A stretch of DNA of 64,000 nt from Chitinophagales bacterium (GTDB lineage Bacteria > Bacteroidota > Bacteroidia > Chitinophagales > Chitinophagaceae). Positions 53,260-62,654 of the stretch are shown one piece after another. The notes under the pieces are model-generated. The model was not told the origin of the DNA and did not search any database. It saw only the letters and a list, made by a program, of their open reading frames with translations. The first letter of the stretch is position 1. The number at the start of each line of letters is the position of its first letter. A program made the position numbers and the translations under genes. The stretch lies in assembly GCA_017303855.1 (NCBI GenBank), contig JAFLBL010000006.1, forward strand, positions 62,001 through 126,000. The letters run 5' to 3'.

Positions 53260-56178
53260 ATGAAACGGTTACGGCTCTTCCTGCTCCTGTTGTTTATTAG
53301 CAGCACATTATTCGCTCAGTTTAGTTCCCTGGTCAATCCCTTTATCGGCACCGGGGGGCATGGACATACGTATCCGGGGGCCAGTATGCCCTTCGGGATG
53401 ATGCAGCTGAGTCCGGATACAAGGCTGGAAGGATGGGACGGCTGCGGGGGCTATCATTATTCTGACAGTGCGATTTATGGATTTTCCCATACGCACCTGA
53501 GCGGTACCGGTATTGCCGATTACTGTGATATACTGGTGATGCCTTTTACCGGGGAAGTAAAATGGAAAAACAAAAACTATGCTTCTCCTTTTTCCCATAA
53601 AAATGAACAGGCCGCCCCGGGTTATTATGCCGTAAAACTGGATAAACATAATATCCAGGCACAACTCAGCACCAGCATCCGCTCCGGTATGCACCAGTAT
53701 ACATTTGACGCGGCTGCCACAGAAGGGAGTATTTTACTGGACCTGCAACACCGGGATGAAGTACTGGACGCCTCCCTGGAAATACTCAACGAAACCACGG
53801 TAAAGGGCATGCGCAGAAGCCGCTCCTGGGCCAGAGACCAGGTGATCTATTTTTACCTGCAATTTGATCAGCCCATACAATCCTACGGCGTAGGCGTAAA
53901 TGATGAACTGCAAAAAAATATCAACAGCGCGGGGGGTAAGAATATTAAAAGCTATTTCCGGTTTGCGTTGAAGGGGAATAAGCAGGTGAAACTCCGTATC
54001 GGCATCTCCGGTGTGAGCATGGAGAATGCACAACTGAACCTGGAAACCGAAATCCCGCACTGGGATTTTGAAAAAGTAAAAAGCGAGGCCGATGCCGCCT
54101 GGAATAAAGAACTGGGGCGTATTGCCGTAAAAGGCGGTACCCGGGAACAGCAGGTGGCTTTTTATACCGCCTTGTATCATACAATGCTGGCCCCGAATGT
54201 ATACACCGATATAAACGGGGAATACCGCGGCACGGATCTGAAAGTTTACAAGGCCGACGGCTTTACCAATTACAGTGTGTTTTCCCTCTGGGATACACAC
54301 CGCGCGCTGCATCCTTTGCATACCTTACTCAATAAGCAACGGACCAATGACTGGATCAATACTTTTTTAGCCCAGTATAAAGCCGGGGGCATGTTGCCTG
54401 TATGGGAACTCAGCGGCAATGAAACCTATTGCATGATCGGGTATCATGCTGTACCTGTTATTACCGATGCGTGGAAAAAAGGCATACAGGGTTTTGATAA
54501 AGCACTTGCCTTAAAAGCCATGACGGACTATGCGGAGAGTAATCGTTTTGGATTGCCGGCTTACATGAAGCAGGGCTATGTGAGCAATGAAGATGATCAC
54601 GAGAGTACATCCAAGACGGTGGAATATGCATATGACGACTGGTGTATTGCTGAATTTGCCCGCATGACCGGTAATGAAGCCGTGTATAAACGATACAGTC
54701 AACGGGCCTTGAATTACCGCAACCTCTTTGATCCGCGGGTTAAACATATACGTGGCAAAGTACAGGGCTTCTGGTATTCGCCTTATGATGCCACGGAAGT
54801 CAATAACTTTTTTACCGAAGGCAACAGCTGGCATTATTCCTTTACCGCGCAGCAGGATATTGACGGATTGAAAAAACTGTACGGCGGACAGGCCGGCTTT
54901 GCACAGAAATTAAATGAACTCTTTACCACGGAACGCAAACTCAGTGGCCGCGATCAGTCGGATGTAACCGGACTGATTGGTCAGTATGCGCATGGCAATG
55001 AACCGAGTCATCACATGGCGTATCTGTTTAACTATGCCGGTCAGCCCTGGCGCACCCAGGAGATTGTACACCGGATCTGTACGGAATTTTATCCCAATAA
55101 CCCGGACGGACTGATCGGCAACGAAGACTGCGGACAAATGAGTGCCTGGCTGGTACTGAGTGCTATGGGCTTTTATCCGGTTACACCTGGCAGTGATACG
55201 TATGCGATCGGGACACCCTTATTTGATAAAATTGATATCAGTCTCGAAAACGGGAAGCATATTTATCTCAAAGCTAAAAACCACAAACCCGGAAATTTTT
55301 ATGTGGAAAGTATGCAGCTCAATGGGAAAGACTACACCGCCAGCTTTTTCCGCCACAGCGATCTTGCTGAAGGGGCAGAGATCCTGTTTACCATGTCTGA
55401 TAAACCGGCCCTGAAAAGAGGCACAGCGGAACAGACCATGCCGCATAGTCGTATAGAAGATAAAAACTTTGTAGCCGTTCCGTATTTTGATATGGACAGC
55501 TATAAGTTTAAAACCACGGCCCAGGTAAAACTGGCACATATTGATCCGGCTGCGAAAATTTATTATGAGATCAGGAAGACCATGCCGCAGGTCCATAGTT
55601 TTCCGCAGTATAAAAAACCATTTACACTGAGTCAGACAGATACGGTTTATGCCTGGGCGGTTAAGAATGGCATCAGCAGTCCGCGTGTTTACCGGGTGTT
55701 CTACAAAGTTCCTTCTAATATCAGTATTGATATTAAAAGCCAGGTGCACCCGATGTATACCGCCGGTGGTAAGGATGCATTGATTGATGGCATTATGGGC
55801 AATGAGAACTGGAAGACCGGTGACTGGCAGAGTTATTATGCGCAGGATTTTAAAGCGGTGATTGATCTGCAAAGTATCCGCCCCGTGAAATATGTGGGTG
55901 TGCATGTATTGCAGGAAGTAAGCCCCTGGATTGTTTTTCCCAAAGAACTAAACGTGGAATACAGTGTGGATGGTACTACCTATCTGCCTTTAACCACTAT
56001 AAAAAACAGGAAGGGTACCGATGTAAAAGGCCCCGTGGATCAGGAACTGGGAGCGGCAGTAAATATCACCGCCCGTTATCTCCGTTTCACCGCCCTCACC
56101 GGTGGCCCCTTACCGGCATGGCATGAAAGTGCAGGCAGCCCGAGTCATATTTTTATTGATGAGGTGATAGTGAGATAG
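53260..56178 (+). CDS. GH92 family alpha-mannosidase
   Basis: This 972-residue protein has a signal peptide (LLLLFISSTLFAQ). The glycoside hydrolase 92 domain (about 20-700) shows family blocks VNPFIGTGGHGHTYPGASMP, FGMMQLSPDTR, YGFSHTHLSGTG, YSVFSLWDTHRALHPL, GNEPSHHMAYLFNYAGQPW and GNEDCGQMSAWLVLSAMGFY. GH92 enzymes are calcium-dependent exo-mannosidases acting on alpha-linked mannose, for example on N-glycans or mannan, in the periplasm or at the cell surface. A chitobiase-C-like domain (about 745-820) and an F5/8-type carbohydrate-binding domain (about 830-972) follow. No SusC/D pair is adjacent, so it is outside a visible polysaccharide utilisation locus. Confidence 0.95.
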   Translation: MKRLRLFLLLLFISSTLFAQFSSLVNPFIGTGGHGHTYPGASMPFGMMQLSPDTRLEGWDGCGGYHYSDSAIYGFSHTHLSGTGIADYCDILVMPFTGEVKWKNKNYASPFSHKNEQAAPGYYAVKLDKHNIQAQLSTSIRSGMHQYTFDAAATEGSILLDLQHRDEVLDASLEILNETTVKGMRRSRSWARDQVIYFYLQFDQPIQSYGVGVNDELQKNINSAGGKNIKSYFRFALKGNKQVKLRIGISGVSMENAQLNLETEIPHWDFEKVKSEADAAWNKELGRIAVKGGTREQQVAFYTALYHTMLAPNVYTDINGEYRGTDLKVYKADGFTNYSVFSLWDTHRALHPLHTLLNKQRTNDWINTFLAQYKAGGMLPVWELSGNETYCMIGYHAVPVITDAWKKGIQGFDKALALKAMTDYAESNRFGLPAYMKQGYVSNEDDHESTSKTVEYAYDDWCIAEFARMTGNEAVYKRYSQRALNYRNLFDPRVKHIRGKVQGFWYSPYDATEVNNFFTEGNSWHYSFTAQQDIDGLKKLYGGQAGFAQKLNELFTTERKLSGRDQSDVTGLIGQYAHGNEPSHHMAYLFNYAGQPWRTQEIVHRICTEFYPNNPDGLIGNEDCGQMSAWLVLSAMGFYPVTPGSDTYAIGTPLFDKIDISLENGKHIYLKAKNHKPGNFYVESMQLNGKDYTASFFRHSDLAEGAEILFTMSDKPALKRGTAEQTMPHSRIEDKNFVAVPYFDMDSYKFKTTAQVKLAHIDPAAKIYYEIRKTMPQVHSFPQYKKPFTLSQTDTVYAWAVKNGISSPRVYRVFYKVPSNISIDIKSQVHPMYTAGGKDALIDGIMGNENWKTGDWQSYYAQDFKAVIDLQSIRPVKYVGVHVLQEVSPWIVFPKELNVEYSVDGTTYLPLTTIKNRKGTDVKGPVDQELGAAVNITARYLRFTALTGGPLPAWHESAGSPSHIFIDEVIVR

Positions 56179-56244
56179 GGGGACGACCCCTTCTACCCTC
56201 TTCCGGGTATTGGAACAATGAACAGATTCGGCTAATTTTCTGGA

Positions 56245-59200
56245 ATGAAAAAGCTAATCACAGTCTTTTTTCTATTACAGGTATTCCGGCTGGCGGCCCA
56301 GCAACCCACCGAACTGGTTATTCAACTCGGGCATAACGGGGATGTGGTACGGGTGGACTGGAGTGCGGACGGAAAGTATTTTGCCAGTGCCTGCAGTGAC
56401 GGGGCAGTGAAAATCTGGGATGCCAAACTCGGACTGGAAATATCCACTTTTTATGATTACAGCACCTATGCCAAATATGTATCCTTTAGTCCGGACAGTA
56501 AGTACCTGTTAACAACAGGAGCCAATACTCTTGTATTCCGGGATGTGGCGACCGGTAAAATAATTTCCCGCTTTTATGGTGCTACGGAAAATGATCCTGA
56601 ACGGGAAGCGGAGAAAGGCATGGCGGTTTTTTCTCCTACGGGAAAATATTGTTTTGCCGATATGGAAGACAATACTCTGTTGCGCTGGGAAGCTGTTGAA
56701 TCACTGCAACCGGAAGCCGGTGAAGAAGCGGAGGTACCCACTATTGAATTACCCAAAACAGCCGTCCGGTTTTCAGGACATACATCTGTAATCACAGGGA
56801 TTGCCGTTTCCTCTGATGAAAAATGGCTGGTAACCTGCTCAAAGGATAAAACTATCCGTATCTGGGATGCAGCCACCGGGGCGGAACTGCGGCAGATAAA
56901 AGGGGAATTTGATTTTAATGATATCTGTATTACCCGGGACAATAAACAAATCATCAGCCTGGATGATGACACCGACGACAAAGCGGGTGTACGCTACTGG
57001 GACATTGCCACCGGAAAGCAGCTGCGTTTTTACCCGGATAAGAGGGGATTGTCAAAGTGTATCAGCATCAGTAAAGACGGACAGTATATCGCCATCGGCA
57101 ACCTGATGAAGCAAATCCGGATCTACCAGGTAAAAGACCATAAGCTTATCCGGGAACTGCCCGGACACAGCAAATGGGTCAACAGCCTTGCCTTCAGTAG
57201 CGACAACCGGCATCTTGTTTCCAGCAGTTATGATCACAGCATACGTGCCTGGGATATCAAAACAGGCAACCTGGTAAAAGACCTGCCCAGCAGGATTAAC
57301 CCGGTGGATGAACTGGTGTTTGACAGTCTGTACCGGAAGATTATTATAACCACACCGGTAAAAAGAAATGAGGATGACGGAAAATATCCGAACCGGGTCA
57401 GCGCCTGGGAAACGGTACATGGTATCGGCATACGTTCATTGTATACCCTGCAACCTCGGATAGATCTTAGCCGGCGATTGAATATAGACAACAAAGGATC
57501 GAAGGTTTTTAATGCCACAGATTCCAGTCTGCTGATATATGACCTGGCAAAGGAAACCCTTTCGAAAAAGAACATTAACCATATAGGGGATATGCTGTAT
57601 AATGACCGGGAGGGTATGCTGTTCTATCAGCAGCTGGCAGATCATAAACTGTACATGATGCGTCCGGAAGATAAAAAGCCTGTCGTTTTTGCTGATTATC
57701 CCGATTCATCTTACGTATGTACCATTGATTTCAGTGCCAATGGAAAATGGATGGCTACCGGCGATATTGGTCCCGATATATATCTCTGGGATCTGGCCAC
57801 CGGTCGTATGCTCCGTAATTTCAATTATGTGGATCCCGACAGCAGCAGTCGTAGAAAAAATAATTCAGCGGATGAAGAGGAAAGAGCTATGTCTTATAAT
57901 GAGGATGGGATCGTACGTCCCAATGCCTGGATATACCGCTTAAAATTCAGTCCTGATAATAAACTGCTGGCTGCCGCCTGTCGATTTCCCGATCCAATTA
58001 CGCATGGTACGTTGATCATTGTATGGGATCTGGCCACCGGAAAATTACTCCATTGGAAAGGCGCGCATGATTACCCGGTGCAGTCCATTGGCTGGTCGCC
58101 CGATGGCAAATACATTATCACCAGCTCGAATGACAGAACGGTAAAAATGTGGGAGTACGCTACATTGGCGGATGAGGAAGAGCCGGCTTATATGTACCAG
58201 CATGATTATACGCCCAAGTTTGTTTCCTTTACACCCGATCAGCAACGGCTGATTAGTGCGGGGATTGACGGGAAAATTATTATCCGCGATGCGGTAACGC
58301 GGCAGACAAAAGCCACATTGATCGGACTCGACAGTACCGATTATGTAGCGGTAACCCCGGAACAGTATTATGCCGCTTCCAAAAACGGGGTCAGCCGCGT
58401 TGCATTCCGCCGCGGCAATGAGGTATTCCCGGCCGGGCAGTTTGATATCCGCTATAACCGTCCCGATAAAGTACTCGAAGCCCTGGGCAGTGATGATACC
58501 CTGATGATCCGGTCGTACCGGCAGGCTTATTATAAACGCATAAAGAAACTCAATATTGATACCGCTTCTTTCCGCGATGGATTCAGCCGTCCGGCAGCCG
58601 ATTTTGATCAACGCGATAAAATCTCCTTTGTACAAACCCAGCCCCGTTTATCGCTGCGGATCAAAGGCACGGGTAATGATTTTGCACTTGACCGATTCAA
58701 TATATGGATCAACAGTGTGCCGCTGTATGGGCAACGGGGCATCAGTATCAAAGCCGCGGGAAAGAACAGCCTGGATACAACAATTGAGGTAAAACTATCC
58801 GGCAGTGAAAATTTTATTGAGACTTCGGTAATTGATATCAATGGTACGGAGAGTTATAAAACCCCGCTGGTGGTGCAATACAGTCCGGCCCAACCCGTCA
58901 CTTCCAGACTTCATTTCATCGGCATCGGCATTGACCGGTTTGCCGACAGCCGGTATAACCTGCGTTACAGCAGTAAGGATATCCGGGATCTGTCGCGCAA
59001 GCTCAGGGAAAAATATAAAACCGATATTATTATTGATACGCTGTTCAATGAACAGGTAACGGTAAGCAATATAAAAGCCTTAAAACAAAAACTGCAACAA
59101 ACCAGTGAGAATGATAAAGTGGTGATCGCGTATTCAGGGCATGGTATGCTGAGTAAGGACTTTGATTATTATCTCTCCACCTGGGCCGTGAATTTTGAGA

Positions 59201-59691
59201 AGCCCGAAGAAAACGGATTGGGTTATGATGAGCTGGAGGATTTGCTCGACAGTATTCCGGCCCGTCGCAAACTGATGCTGATAGATGCCTGTCACAGCGG
59301 GGAAGTAGACAAAGAGGAACTGGTTACCATTGCGGGCAGTCCGGATTCACTGGTAAAAGGCTTTACACCGGTAGCGTATAAGAAAGATGAAAAGCATCTC
59401 GGGTTAAAAAACAGTTTTGAGCTGATGCAGAATCTCTTTGTCAATGTAGGCCGAAGCACCGGGGCCACCATCATTTCCGCTGCCGCGGGCACCCAGTTTG
59501 CACTGGAGCGGAATGACCTGAAGAACGGCGTATTTACGTATTGCATTCTGGAAGCCATGCGGAAATATCCTTCACTACGCATCAGTGAACTCAAAACAAT
59601 TGTCGGTGCCCGGGTAGAGCAGCTCACCAATGGTTTGCAAAAGCCCACGTCGCGGAATGAGACGGTGCTGGCGGATTGGAAATTGTGGTAA
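56245..59691 (+). CDS. Exported WD40-repeat protein with C-terminal caspase-like (C14) peptidase domain
   Basis: This 1148-residue protein has a signal peptide (LITVFFLLQVFRLAAQ). Two sets of WD40 repeats (about 25-350 and 470-680) show GH...W(D) motifs such as ASACSDGAVKIWDAKLG, VSSSYDHSIRAWDIKTG and ITSSNDRTVKMWEYA. A beta-rich linker is followed by a caspase/metacaspase-like domain (about 890-1148) with the catalytic dyad His966 (YSGHGM) and Cys1016 (DACHSG). The WD40 part probably senses or binds a partner and the caspase part cleaves proteins after activation. The signal peptide places it outside the cytoplasm, unusual for a bacterial caspase-like protein. It starts 66 bp after the GH92 gene. 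Confidence 0.9.
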   Translation: MKKLITVFFLLQVFRLAAQQPTELVIQLGHNGDVVRVDWSADGKYFASACSDGAVKIWDAKLGLEISTFYDYSTYAKYVSFSPDSKYLLTTGANTLVFRDVATGKIISRFYGATENDPEREAEKGMAVFSPTGKYCFADMEDNTLLRWEAVESLQPEAGEEAEVPTIELPKTAVRFSGHTSVITGIAVSSDEKWLVTCSKDKTIRIWDAATGAELRQIKGEFDFNDICITRDNKQIISLDDDTDDKAGVRYWDIATGKQLRFYPDKRGLSKCISISKDGQYIAIGNLMKQIRIYQVKDHKLIRELPGHSKWVNSLAFSSDNRHLVSSSYDHSIRAWDIKTGNLVKDLPSRINPVDELVFDSLYRKIIITTPVKRNEDDGKYPNRVSAWETVHGIGIRSLYTLQPRIDLSRRLNIDNKGSKVFNATDSSLLIYDLAKETLSKKNINHIGDMLYNDREGMLFYQQLADHKLYMMRPEDKKPVVFADYPDSSYVCTIDFSANGKWMATGDIGPDIYLWDLATGRMLRNFNYVDPDSSSRRKNNSADEEERAMSYNEDGIVRPNAWIYRLKFSPDNKLLAAACRFPDPITHGTLIIVWDLATGKLLHWKGAHDYPVQSIGWSPDGKYIITSSNDRTVKMWEYATLADEEEPAYMYQHDYTPKFVSFTPDQQRLISAGIDGKIIIRDAVTRQTKATLIGLDSTDYVAVTPEQYYAASKNGVSRVAFRRGNEVFPAGQFDIRYNRPDKVLEALGSDDTLMIRSYRQAYYKRIKKLNIDTASFRDGFSRPAADFDQRDKISFVQTQPRLSLRIKGTGNDFALDRFNIWINSVPLYGQRGISIKAAGKNSLDTTIEVKLSGSENFIETSVIDINGTESYKTPLVVQYSPAQPVTSRLHFIGIGIDRFADSRYNLRYSSKDIRDLSRKLREKYKTDIIIDTLFNEQVTVSNIKALKQKLQQTSENDKVVIAYSGHGMLSKDFDYYLSTWAVNFEKPEENGLGYDELEDLLDSIPARRKLMLIDACHSGEVDKEELVTIAGSPDSLVKGFTPVAYKKDEKHLGLKNSFELMQNLFVNVGRSTGATIISAAAGTQFALERNDLKNGVFTYCILEAMRKYPSLRISELKTIVGARVEQLTNGLQKPTSRNETVLADWKLW

Positions 59692-59701
59692 AAGCGGCTG
59701 T

Positions 59702-60202
59702 TTATTTATTAGCCGAAAAATCAGCGTATTCCACTACATAGGTTTTGTTCCATTTATCATGCCAGGGGTAGCAGGGAGTACCCAATGCGCTCAGGGCATT
59801 AAAGGGAACAGCACGGCTGAGACCGCGGAGCAGGGCAGTACCGCCGCTGATACGCGAACCATCTTCATTCACGGCTATGGTACCGGTAATCAGTTTACCG
59901 AGGGTACGGCCGCGGAACAGGGTTTCCATCAGTCCCATATATAATCCGTAAAACACGAGGGTGATCAGTTGTCCCAGTATCGGGTTACCGCCGTTCTCAC
60001 GATCATTATACATAATGATGGCCAGGTCCAGGCTCACTTCCACGATCACATAGCTGAAGAAGTACATGAATACATAGAAGGTCACGAGGTCGATAATATA
60101 GTTGGCCAGTCGTTTCCCCGATCCGGCCTGTGTCATTGTGGTTTGTTCGAAATTATCAAACAGGTGTTGCTCCTCCTGTGGAGCGGATTGATATTCTTCC
60201 AT
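59702..60202 (-). CDS. RDD family membrane protein
   Basis: This 166-residue protein has a soluble acidic N-terminus and an RDD domain: GSGKRLANYIIDLVTFYVFMY begins the first helix. A second transmembrane pair (LGQLITLVFYGLYMGLMETL) and the typical RGRTLGKLITGTIAVNEDG and RGLSRAVPFNALSALG segments follow. The family is of uncertain function (some members are Na+/H+ antiporters). It is convergent with the WD40-caspase gene, 10 bp between stops. Confidence 0.88.
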   Translation of the reverse strand: MEEYQSAPQEEQHLFDNFEQTTMTQAGSGKRLANYIIDLVTFYVFMYFFSYVIVEVSLDLAIIMYNDRENGGNPILGQLITLVFYGLYMGLMETLFRGRTLGKLITGTIAVNEDGSRISGGTALLRGLSRAVPFNALSALGTPCYPWHDKWNKTYVVEYADFSANK

Positions 60203-60823
60203 GGGGTTAAAGGTAGGGAAATCAGTTAGGAGTCGGGAGTTAGGAGTCGGGAGTCGGGAGTCCGGAGTCCGGTCGGGTCGTCATTTTATGAAAAGTGTGA
60301 GATGACGATTTGAACGGACTGCGGCCTATCCCCCCTGTCCCCCCTTTCCTAGGGAAAGGGGGGCGGGAAGCATTTCGTTATAACTACGGTTACGCTTCGG
60401 AGCGAGATGACGATAGCTGCCCCGGGCGCAGCGAGTAACGAAATGCTTTTTAGTAGACTTGTCACCCCGAGTGAAGCGAGGGGTCAGGGGTCCTCATTGG
60501 AACGTGTACTCAGATTCCGACCAGAGGGAGGAATCTTGTATTTGAACGGAAAGGTTCTCTTCAATCGAAATCTCTGTCGTTATATCTAATTTGTATTGGG
60601 CTATGATCTATGTAACGTGATTTGGCCGCTGCGCGGAAATACAAGGTCACTCGCTACGCTCGCGATGACAGGCGGTGGGGGGAAAGAAAAGTAAGATTTC
60701 TCGCTTCGCTCGAAATCCCAGTGAACAAATATTACGTGTCTCTTATTCCTCGCTGCCCTTCGATAAACTCAGAGCAAATTCAGAAGTGAGATGACGATTC
60801 GACCGGACTCACAACCCACAACT
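60203..60823. repeat. Repeat-filled intergenic region 3
   Basis: No gene is supported. It begins with degenerate tandem repeats of GGAGTCGGGAGTT type (60226-60275). It then holds a CCCCCCTTTCCTAGGGAAAGGGGGG hairpin region (about 60337-60364) like those at 52490 and 52630, fragments of the GGAATCTTGTATT and CGCGGAAATACAAGG elements, and near 60763 a CCCTTCGATAAACTCAG sequence related to 5167-5190. Confidence 0.72.
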
Positions 60824-61237
60824 CTACTTAACCAATTTCGCTGTCGTAAACACAATATCATTCCCATACACCGTATTACTTCCCGCCATTGCATAGGCTC
60901 TTACGTGGTAGGTACTGGAGGGGGAGAGACCCGTCATAGTGGAGCGGTATTTAACAGGGCCCTGTGTGGCTTTTGCCAGGCCAAAGCGGGTATTGCTGGT
61001 AGTGGGGTTTGGGCCTTTACCGATACAGACGCCCAGTGTTTTGGGCAGGTGTTGCGGGTCCTCCACGGAAAAAATACAATCCGCGGAATTGCTGGTGATA
61101 TTGACGATCTGCAGGGTTTTGATTACGATAGCGGCCGGGCCGGGTGTATCACTATGGGGGCGGAAGGCGCTCATCAGGTATACAAGGGCAAATGCTGCAA
61201 CCAGCAGCAGTGCCAGCCGGGGTATAAGGCGTTTCAT
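60824..61237 (-). CDS. Small exported protein with fibronectin-III-like domain
   Basis: This 137-residue protein has an N-terminal hydrophobic helix (LALLLVAAFALVYLMSAF) that is a signal peptide or anchor. The rest forms one fibronectin-III-like beta-sandwich with the typical ending MTGLSPSSTYHVRAYAMAGS...VYGNDIVFTT. Proteins with this ending are common in Bacteroidota envelopes, but the role of this one is unknown. It stands alone. Confidence 0.7.
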   Translation of the reverse strand: MKRLIPRLALLLVAAFALVYLMSAFRPHSDTPGPAAIVIKTLQIVNITSNSADCIFSVEDPQHLPKTLGVCIGKGPNPTTSNTRFGLAKATQGPVKYRSTMTGLSPSSTYHVRAYAMAGSNTVYGNDIVFTTAKLVK

Positions 61238-61437
61238 ACTGATGTATTTTACTAAAGGTAAAATGGGGCCGCAGGCGATGCCAAATTTTAGGGAGGAAAA
61301 GCCGTATGATTCTGCTCAGTAAAGCAGATAATTATCCTGTGGTACATGCCGAAGCAGTTCGTACCTGCCGCCAAAATACCCTCCTGCCCGGACAAAAAAC
61401 AATGGGTTTGATTCTATATTGACCCATAATTTTTACT

Positions 61438-62199
61438 ATGAAGCAGGTATTCTTTTTTATGAGCTGGCTGATCGTATTGCACAGTACAGCGCAGCAGGAC
61501 ACAGTCCGGCAGGTCCGGGCCTTTCCGGTTACGGATTATATGGTGGATCTGAACGACAGTATAAAACTCGTGCAGCTGCATTTGCCGGATGGGGTAAGCC
61601 TGCCCGAAAAGAAAGTGGGTTTATTAAAAGGGATTTACCGCGACAAGCAGTCCGATACCGCCACCATCGGCACGGGCCGGTGTCAGCTGATCAAGGGCGA
61701 TTACTATTATTTTGCTATTAACTACAAAAAGAGCGGGGTGTTGCCCCGGGAAGGCGATCTGATCTACCTGCTGATGGATAAGACAAATGTGTACCCCGGC
61801 CTTTTCGTGAGTCTGTCCGCCCATTATATCGGGTTGAAAAATGTGTATGATACCCCCTTGTACAACCGCTATTCTGTTTTCTCCTTTTGGGAAAAAAGCA
61901 CAGAAGACCAACTGATAGACACCCTGGTGGCCGACATCCGTTTCACTGCCGGTTACTTTTTAAAAAATGAACCCACCATGAACATGCCCATCAAAAGCGG
62001 TTCCCGTGCCGGCAAGATGCTGTTCAATACCATGCTCACCTGCACCCGCCAGGAGGTGATTGATTTTCTGGAATACATGATTGCCCGCCCCAACCTCTAT
62101 GCCGGGCAGGAGTGGAAAGCGTCCGAGATATTTGCCACCTGGATGTCGGAGGGGGGACCAACGGTGATGAGATTTGATGATGATAACACCAACAAATAG
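61438..62199 (+). CDS. Hypothetical exported protein
   Basis: This 253-residue protein has a signal peptide (MKQVFFFMSWLIVLHSTAQQ). The mature part is mixed alpha/beta with a basic middle and a helical C-terminal half (about 165-253; FLKNEPTMNMPIKSG, RQEVIDFLEYMIARPN, EIFATWMSEGGPTV). No family was recognised. It is preceded by a 200-bp gap and followed by a repeat-containing intergenic region; there is no operon partner. Confidence 0.65.
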   Translation: MKQVFFFMSWLIVLHSTAQQDTVRQVRAFPVTDYMVDLNDSIKLVQLHLPDGVSLPEKKVGLLKGIYRDKQSDTATIGTGRCQLIKGDYYYFAINYKKSGVLPREGDLIYLLMDKTNVYPGLFVSLSAHYIGLKNVYDTPLYNRYSVFSFWEKSTEDQLIDTLVADIRFTAGYFLKNEPTMNMPIKSGSRAGKMLFNTMLTCTRQEVIDFLEYMIARPNLYAGQEWKASEIFATWMSEGGPTVMRFDDDNTNK

Positions 62200-62597
62200 T
62201 CTCCAGCTTATATCCTGTTCCCATTCTCCTTCCTACCTCAAGCGGGACTCAAGCGAGACTCAAGCGAGACTTGAGCGCAAATTACTGGGGGATTGTCTAT
62301 GAAATATCGCTTGATTCTCGCTCAAATCTATACTATGAGTAAAAGAAGACCGGAAGCAGAGAGGAAGCCAGCCCGATGGAAAGAGAAGTGAAAAAGGGAA
62401 CGGGTGAAAAACACATTGTATTTGTAAATTATTGAATACTAGCGTGTAGTGTATTCACCTATATCCCTTTTTGTACTTTTTTATACACGATTGTACCTGG
62501 ATGTACTTTAATGTGCAAAATGTGTCCTTTTTGTACCTGGCCCCGGAAATTCCGTTTTGAACCTCATAAATTTGTTTTGAAACAGATTTAACCACCT
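62200..62597. other. Intergenic region with 11-bp tandem repeats and inverted copies
   Basis: Three tandem copies of CTCAAGCG(A/G)GA (62237-62269) are followed by inverted half-copies (TTGAGCG at 62271, TCGCTTGA and TCGCTCAA near 62307-62325) that can form hairpins. Further on, TTTTTGTAC and TGTACCTGG each occur twice (about 62469-62540). No gene was found; the second half probably holds the promoter of the next gene. Confidence 0.6.
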
Positions 62598-62646
62598 CCC
62601 CAAACCCTAAACCCTAAACCCTAAACCCTCAACCTTAAACCCTCAA
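62598..62646 (+). repeat. CCCTAAA-type heptamer tandem repeat
   Basis: Seven 7-base units: one CCCCAAA, three CCCTAAA, then CCCTCAA, CCTTAAA and CCCTCAA. The array ends 8 bp before the start codon of the DUF6266 gene, so it forms its 5' leader. It matches the plant-type telomere unit by chance of sequence, not origin. Confidence 0.85.
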
Positions 62647-62654
62647 CCCTTCTT

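Noticed and set aside
62237..62325. Possible CRISPR array
   Set aside because: The repeats are only 11 bp and directly adjacent without spacers, and no cas genes are present.
62598..62646. Telomere or chromosome end signal
   Set aside because: The CCCTAAA units are few and degenerate, and genes continue on both sides; a simple tandem repeat explains them.
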